The position numbers and the translations under genes were made by a program. This document shows, in pieces, positions 6,901-10,253 of a stretch of DNA of 10,253 nt. The notes beneath the pieces are model-generated. The model searched no databases, had not been told where the DNA came from, and was given only the letters and a program-made list of their open reading frames with translations. Location: contig FN649728.1 in NCBI GenBank assembly GCA_000310025.1, positions 2,644,972 to 2,655,224 of the forward strand. Reading direction: 5' to 3'. Within the stretch, counting starts at the first letter, position 1. Each line of letters opens with the position of its first letter. Source of the stretch: Ectocarpus siliculosus (Eukaryota > Sar > Phaeophyceae > Ectocarpales > Ectocarpaceae).

Positions 6901-7129
6901 GCCGGTTGCCGGTTGTTGCACAAATATGCTCTGGGGGAGCCGTTGGTTGGTACTATATGTGTCACGCACACGCAGCACTACTCTCTCCCCCTTCGCCATC
7001 GCGTGCCCCCGAGCTGGTCGTCGCAAGTCGCAAGTCGTCGCGCTCACACGCACCAACCTCGGACCTGCCTACCAGCTACACGACACCAGTGCAGTTCCCT
7101 GGTCACTTCACAACACTCAGACAGAAACA
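6901..7129 (+). promoter_or_regulatory. Probable promoter / 5' UTR of the ubiquitin-like gene
   Basis: This is the region just upstream of the ATG at 7130. It includes a C/T-rich stretch (about 6980-7000) and a small duplication AGTCGCAAGTCG near 7025-7037. There is no clear TATA box close to the start. It is assigned by position only. Confidence 0.35.
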
Positions 7130-7195
7130 ATGCGGCCCAGCAGCTTTCTCATCTCGGCGGCGCTCCTCATTGGCAGCGCGGTCGATGTGCTCGGG
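7130..7195 (+). other. Ubiquitin-like gene exon 1 (signal peptide)
   Basis: Sixty-six bases encode 22 residues and end CTCGGG|GTGAGTGTG, a good donor in phase 0. The link to exon 2 rests on phase, donor quality and the sense of the joined protein. An alternative start in an open stretch just before exon 2 (ATG at 8755 or 8776) would remove the signal peptide but would read through a good acceptor. Confidence 0.72.
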
Positions 7196-9904
7196 GTGAG
7201 TGTGTTTTTTGTTGCGTGAGCGCCGAGCAGCCGAGCAGAGTGGCAGGATTCCCCCATGTCGAAATGCACCTCAGGGGCGCCCATAGGACAGCTCTCTGGC
7301 TGTGGGGCTGCTGTGGGAACCGCGTAATGGACGTGGCTTGGCGTGTGGTACCCATGGATGTGCTATCAACTTGTGTCGGTGCTCGGTTGGCGTATGCCTA
7401 TCTTGGTTTGCAGGGGCGCGAAAGGTCGCGCGCACATGTTTGTGCGGTTGCTGTGTGTCGTCGGCGCGACACGTGTGCCTTCCTTCTTCGCGCCGACGGG
7501 TGGAGACGTTGCGGCCATGGATCGTTTGTTGTACTTGTGCAGCGATGAAGCATGGGAAGGATGGCTCGCACTTTGGCCATACGCCCCCCGACTTGTGGTG
7601 TAGGATATGTTCGAGGCTGGGTGTAACTTGTCGGCAGGGTTCCCACGATACTGCTGTAGTACCCCCGGAAGCAACCCGATGATTCTCGTTCCTACCAAGA
7701 CGCCCCCGCCCTGCGAGCTTTTGCTGGGATAGCAGTCTTCCACGTGCCCCCCTCACACGGCACGCACCCAGCAGCAGTCGCCAGTGAAAGCGTACCATGT
7801 CAGTGAACCCTTTGGGTGTGTAGCGGCGCTGCTGTGTGGCGTGTGGGACGCGGTGGCTCTCACCCGCTCGCAAGTTGAAGCACAAGCCGGGTACCACACC
7901 GAACGTGTCCTGGCTGTCCTATGATACCCCCAAGCTACGGGCGAAGGCCATCGCGTGCTATCGGAAGACAGCAGTCAGCAACAACTTTCCCCGAGGGAGA
8001 AAATTGCTGAGTTTTCGAGTTGGCCTAAAGGGAACGAAATGCGGGTTGGCTTGTAGATTAGGGACTCCTCGGAGCTGTGCAAAACGCACAACGCTTCCAG
8101 AACGAAAAGACAGCAGTAAGGGATAGGGCGGATAGCAGTTGCGCAATCGGGCTCGCCTCTCGTCGAGAAACTTTTAAATTCTAATCGAGTGGAGGGAAGC
8201 AGCCATGACACACGGCAATCTATTGCACAAACAATCAAGGTACGGATAGGCAAGAATCGCCCACTGACCCTCCCCACGGAGCTCAGAATGACCCTTCTCC
8301 TGCTCTACCCTTTGCAAGGAGCGCGTGTGGAAGGTTAGGGTCATACTTGGAAGCAGCTTGCTGCTGTTCTCTAAAAAAGTGGCTATTCGTTCCGTCCGCT
8401 ATGGTGTAGTTTGGGCTCGACACGCCGAGTTCCGGGCGTCTCAATGCCCAAATGTTGGGACTCTTTTGGTTATATGACAACGCGAAACAGAGTGAGTCCT
8501 CGTTTTTTTTGTTTTAGTGCTGCTCTCCGACTCTCCAGATCGCCGCCCGAAGTCGACCTCACCCCCAGCAACCGCTTCGCCGCCAACCCACGCTTACATG
8601 CGTCGTGTGGCTCGCGCGAGTTGAAAGATGCTGGTTTCGCACCCCAAATGTTCCAGTAGCCCTCGCGAGGATATTTTTCAAGCTTGGTTTGGGAGGGGTT
8701 GCGGTGTGGGCCGGGGGGTTGGGATTAGGGTCGCGAACCTCCCGTCTCTACAATATGTCAAAGATCAATAATAATATGCTCGCGAAGGCGGTCCAAGTCA
8801 TCTTCTCCCCCCCCCCGCTCCATCCCCCTCCTCCGGCGTGGTTTGTTTTTATCTCTGCGCTTTGGTTGCAGGGTGCTGGCCCCGTGAGCGTGAAGGTGAC
8901 CCTCCGCGGCAAGAAGTACGACGTCCAGGACGCCACGAGCGTAGAGGATGTCCAGAAGTCCGTCGAGGAGCAGGCAGGCCTTGCCAAGGAGCAACAGGTA
9001 ACGCAGCAGAGCGCAGCACGCCGACGGGACGCCGTGATAGCCTTGACGCTGCCGTGTGTACGATACCGTAGGTTGCACAAGATATACAACACACACACCC
9101 TGGTCTGGTTTTCTAAGCTCGATTACATCTACCGCACAAATCACTGGCGGTGCCGAAAATGGCAGCGGCCGTGGAACCGTCTCTCTCGTCGAGAGCGCTT
9201 TCCTAAACCCCATCGTTGGATTTGGCACTGTATGACGTAGTCGAGCGTAGAAAATCGGCCCACAAGGGTGTGGTATCTAGCGTCATGCAACCCACAGTAA
9301 AACCATGGGTGTAGGAAGGGCAAGGGGAGGGCACCGACGGAAACCGTCGAGGAACGAAGGGTCTTGTTGTAGTAGAGACCCGTACTCGACTGGCTACATC
9401 TATCGACGCAGTGATTGGTGAATCAGTTCTCCCGCAGACGGAACAAATACGAACCCCCAGGTCGCACGGAAGCTGTTGCTCGTCCTGAAGCGCTTGAAAG
9501 CCACCGCCAGCCTGTTTCCAGTCGCGTGTGGGCATGTCTGGGCCCGAATACGAAGACAGTGTTTGCACATGCCACGTTAAGACAAGAGAGGGGAGAGAAA
9601 AGAGGCTTGGGTTCATGCAAGGAAAGATCCTGGAATTGTGGGGAAGCGAAATGACCAAGTCGAGCAACAAAATGAGTGCCCCTTGCTGCCCCCCTGCCAT
9701 CCATTCCCGTCCGTGTGGGATTTCGTCATCGTCGTTGTTCGTGTACCCTGTTTTGTAAACATCATCTGCGCTGCGGCGTGACAGTCGGTGTTGTTCAAGG
9801 GGAGTCTTCTGAAGCCGGAGTTGGAGTTGGAAGAGGCGGGCGTTTCCGACGGGGACACGGTCAACATCGTCCCCAGCAAGAAGCCCAAGACGTCCGTGGC
9901 AGCG
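7130..9904 (+). CDS. Signal-peptide-bearing ubiquitin-like domain protein (5' part, runs off window)
   Basis: Exons 7130-7195, 8872-8997 and 9785-9904 are all phase 0 and give 104 residues so far. Residues 1-22 (MRPSSFLISAALLIGSAVDV, then LG) form a classic signal peptide with a hydrophobic core. Residues 27-95 form a ubiquitin-like beta-grasp domain: VSVKVTLRGKKYDV is the first hairpin, SVEDVQKSVEEQAGL the helix, QQ|SVLFKGSLL the strand after ubiquitin Q40-Q41, and VSDGDTVNIVPSKK the last strand. Ubiquitin I44 aligns with Leu and K48 with Ser, and there is no terminal Gly-Gly, so it is probably a fixed domain rather than a conjugated modifier. The protein should enter the ER. Only about five residues separate the predicted cleavage region from the fold, so there is no room for a plastid transit peptide. 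The ATG has A at -3. The rest of the protein lies beyond the window and function is unknown. Confidence 0.82.
7196..8871 (+). other. Ubiquitin-like gene intron 1 (1676 nt)
   Basis: The donor is GTGAGTG and the acceptor TCTCTGCGCTTTGGTTGCAG. I see no coding domain or clear mobile element inside it. C-runs occur near 8807-8830. It is long compared with the other introns here, so an additional small exon could be hidden. Confidence 0.65.
8872..8997 (+). other. Ubiquitin-like gene exon 2
   Basis: These 126 bases encode residues 23-64, from GAGPVSVKV to AGLAKEQQ. The donor is CAG|GTAACG. It covers the first beta-hairpin and the helix of the ubiquitin-like fold. The frame is strongly protein-like and GC-rich at third positions. 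Confidence 0.88.
8998..9784 (+). other. Ubiquitin-like gene intron 2 (787 nt)
   Basis: This phase-0 intron splits the ubiquitin-like domain after the QQ pair. The acceptor is GGCGTGACAG. Small hairpins lie inside: CTCTCG-T-CGAGAG near 9181-9195 and CGACGG-AAA-CCGTCG (9335-9349). No gene is seen in it on either strand. Confidence 0.82.
9785..9904 (+). other. Ubiquitin-like gene exon 3
   Basis: These 120 bases encode residues 65-104, from SVLFKGSLLKPELELEEAGV to a Lys-rich PSKKPKTSVAA. They complete the fold. The donor GCAGCG|GTGAGG in phase 0 shows that the coding region continues beyond the window. Confidence 0.88.
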
Positions 9905-10253
9905 GTGAGGTTTGCAGCTGTCTCTTGTAGTTTGCTGCCTTCTCTTGCTTGCCGTGGTTCTCGGGTCTCTTATACTGTCACTTGGTGGCGTCCTGTCATC
10001 CGGGATACGGCTGTGCACGTTTTTTTTTGTGGCTGGATTATCTTGCATGCAGTGGTTCTCGCCTCTCTTGTACTGTCACTTCATGACACTCTGTCATCTG
10101 GGATACGGCTGTACAAGCTATGCAGTGTAGCTGGCTTCTCTTGCATGCAGTGGTGCTCGCCTCTCTTTGACTGTCGCCTCATGGCTTCCTGTCATCTGGG
10201 ATACTATCTGTACCCGCCCTTTTCCCTCGTCTACGTCGCTACTGCTCTCTTTT
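9905..10253 (+). other. Ubiquitin-like gene intron 3 (partial)
   Basis: It starts at GTGAGG and has no visible coding exon before the window ends. Most of it is the 98-bp tandem repeat. Confidence 0.65.
9943..10236 (+). repeat. 98-bp tandem repeat, three diverged units
   Basis: TCTTGC recurs at 9943, 10041 and 10139, an exact 98-bp period. Shared blocks are GTGGTTCTCG-CTCTC, ACTGTC-CTT, TGTCATC-GGGATAC and (first two units) GGCTGT. Unit 3 decays after about 10218. The intronic position suggests simple duplication of intron sequence. Confidence 0.85.

Noticed and set aside
6199-7199. Plus-strand frames of 109 and 269 codons upstream of the ubiquitin-like gene
   Set aside because: No domain, mixed composition, and the longer one overlaps the true exon 1 in a different frame.
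8722-8732. Telomere-like GGATTAGGG
   Set aside because: A single occurrence inside an intron, no tandem array.
7130-9904. Plastid (periplastid) ubiquitin of the SELMA system
   Set aside because: No transit peptide between signal peptide and fold, no C-terminal Gly-Gly, and poor match at the ubiquitin surface residues.
9203-10048. 281-codon open frame on the minus strand
   Set aside because: It overlaps exon 3 of the ubiquitin-like gene and the tandem repeat, and has no recognisable domain.
9943-10236. CRISPR-like regularly spaced repeats
   Set aside because: The units are adjacent 98-bp tandem copies without unique spacers, in a eukaryotic intron.

Overview
The window looks like nuclear DNA of a eukaryote with spliced genes, long introns and many dispersed repeats. 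Exons are GC-rich. Junctions are canonical GT-AG, homopolymer runs (poly-G, poly-A, poly-C) and triplet repeats are common, and the intergenic DNA is clearly more AT-rich. A brown alga or related stramenopile fits this style best, but that is an inference from gene architecture and no marker gene fixes the taxon.

Layout. (1) Positions 36-2883, minus strand: a gene whose three exons join in perfect phase to give an ArfGAP zinc-finger domain at the C-terminal end of a ~607-residue protein with a very long low-complexity N-terminal part. Its second intron carries a ~400-bp A-tailed, SINE-like repeat and a GCA microsatellite. (2) Positions 2884-7129: about 4.2 kb without a gene I can support. It is rich in repeats: a truncated head copy of the same SINE-like family (3064-3180), a 96-bp element with 17-bp perfect terminal inverted repeats (4155-4250), a full SINE-like copy (4638-5069), a three-unit hairpin-bearing minisatellite (5123-5317), and a ~63-bp direct repeat on either side of the last two. 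(3) Positions 7130-10253, plus strand: the 5' part of a gene encoding a signal peptide followed almost directly by a ubiquitin-like beta-grasp domain. Three exons are visible, all introns are phase 0, and the gene runs off the right edge. Its third intron contains a 98-bp tandem repeat.

The two genes are divergently oriented and share the 4.2-kb intergenic region, but nothing suggests a joint function. One gives an Arf GTPase regulator of vesicle traffic. The other gives a predicted secretory-pathway ubiquitin-like protein. The items most worth a second look are the ER-targeted ubiquitin-like domain, the SINE-like family with a constant G-run at its 5' end and a tRNA-like head, and the nested repeat block at 4395-5383.
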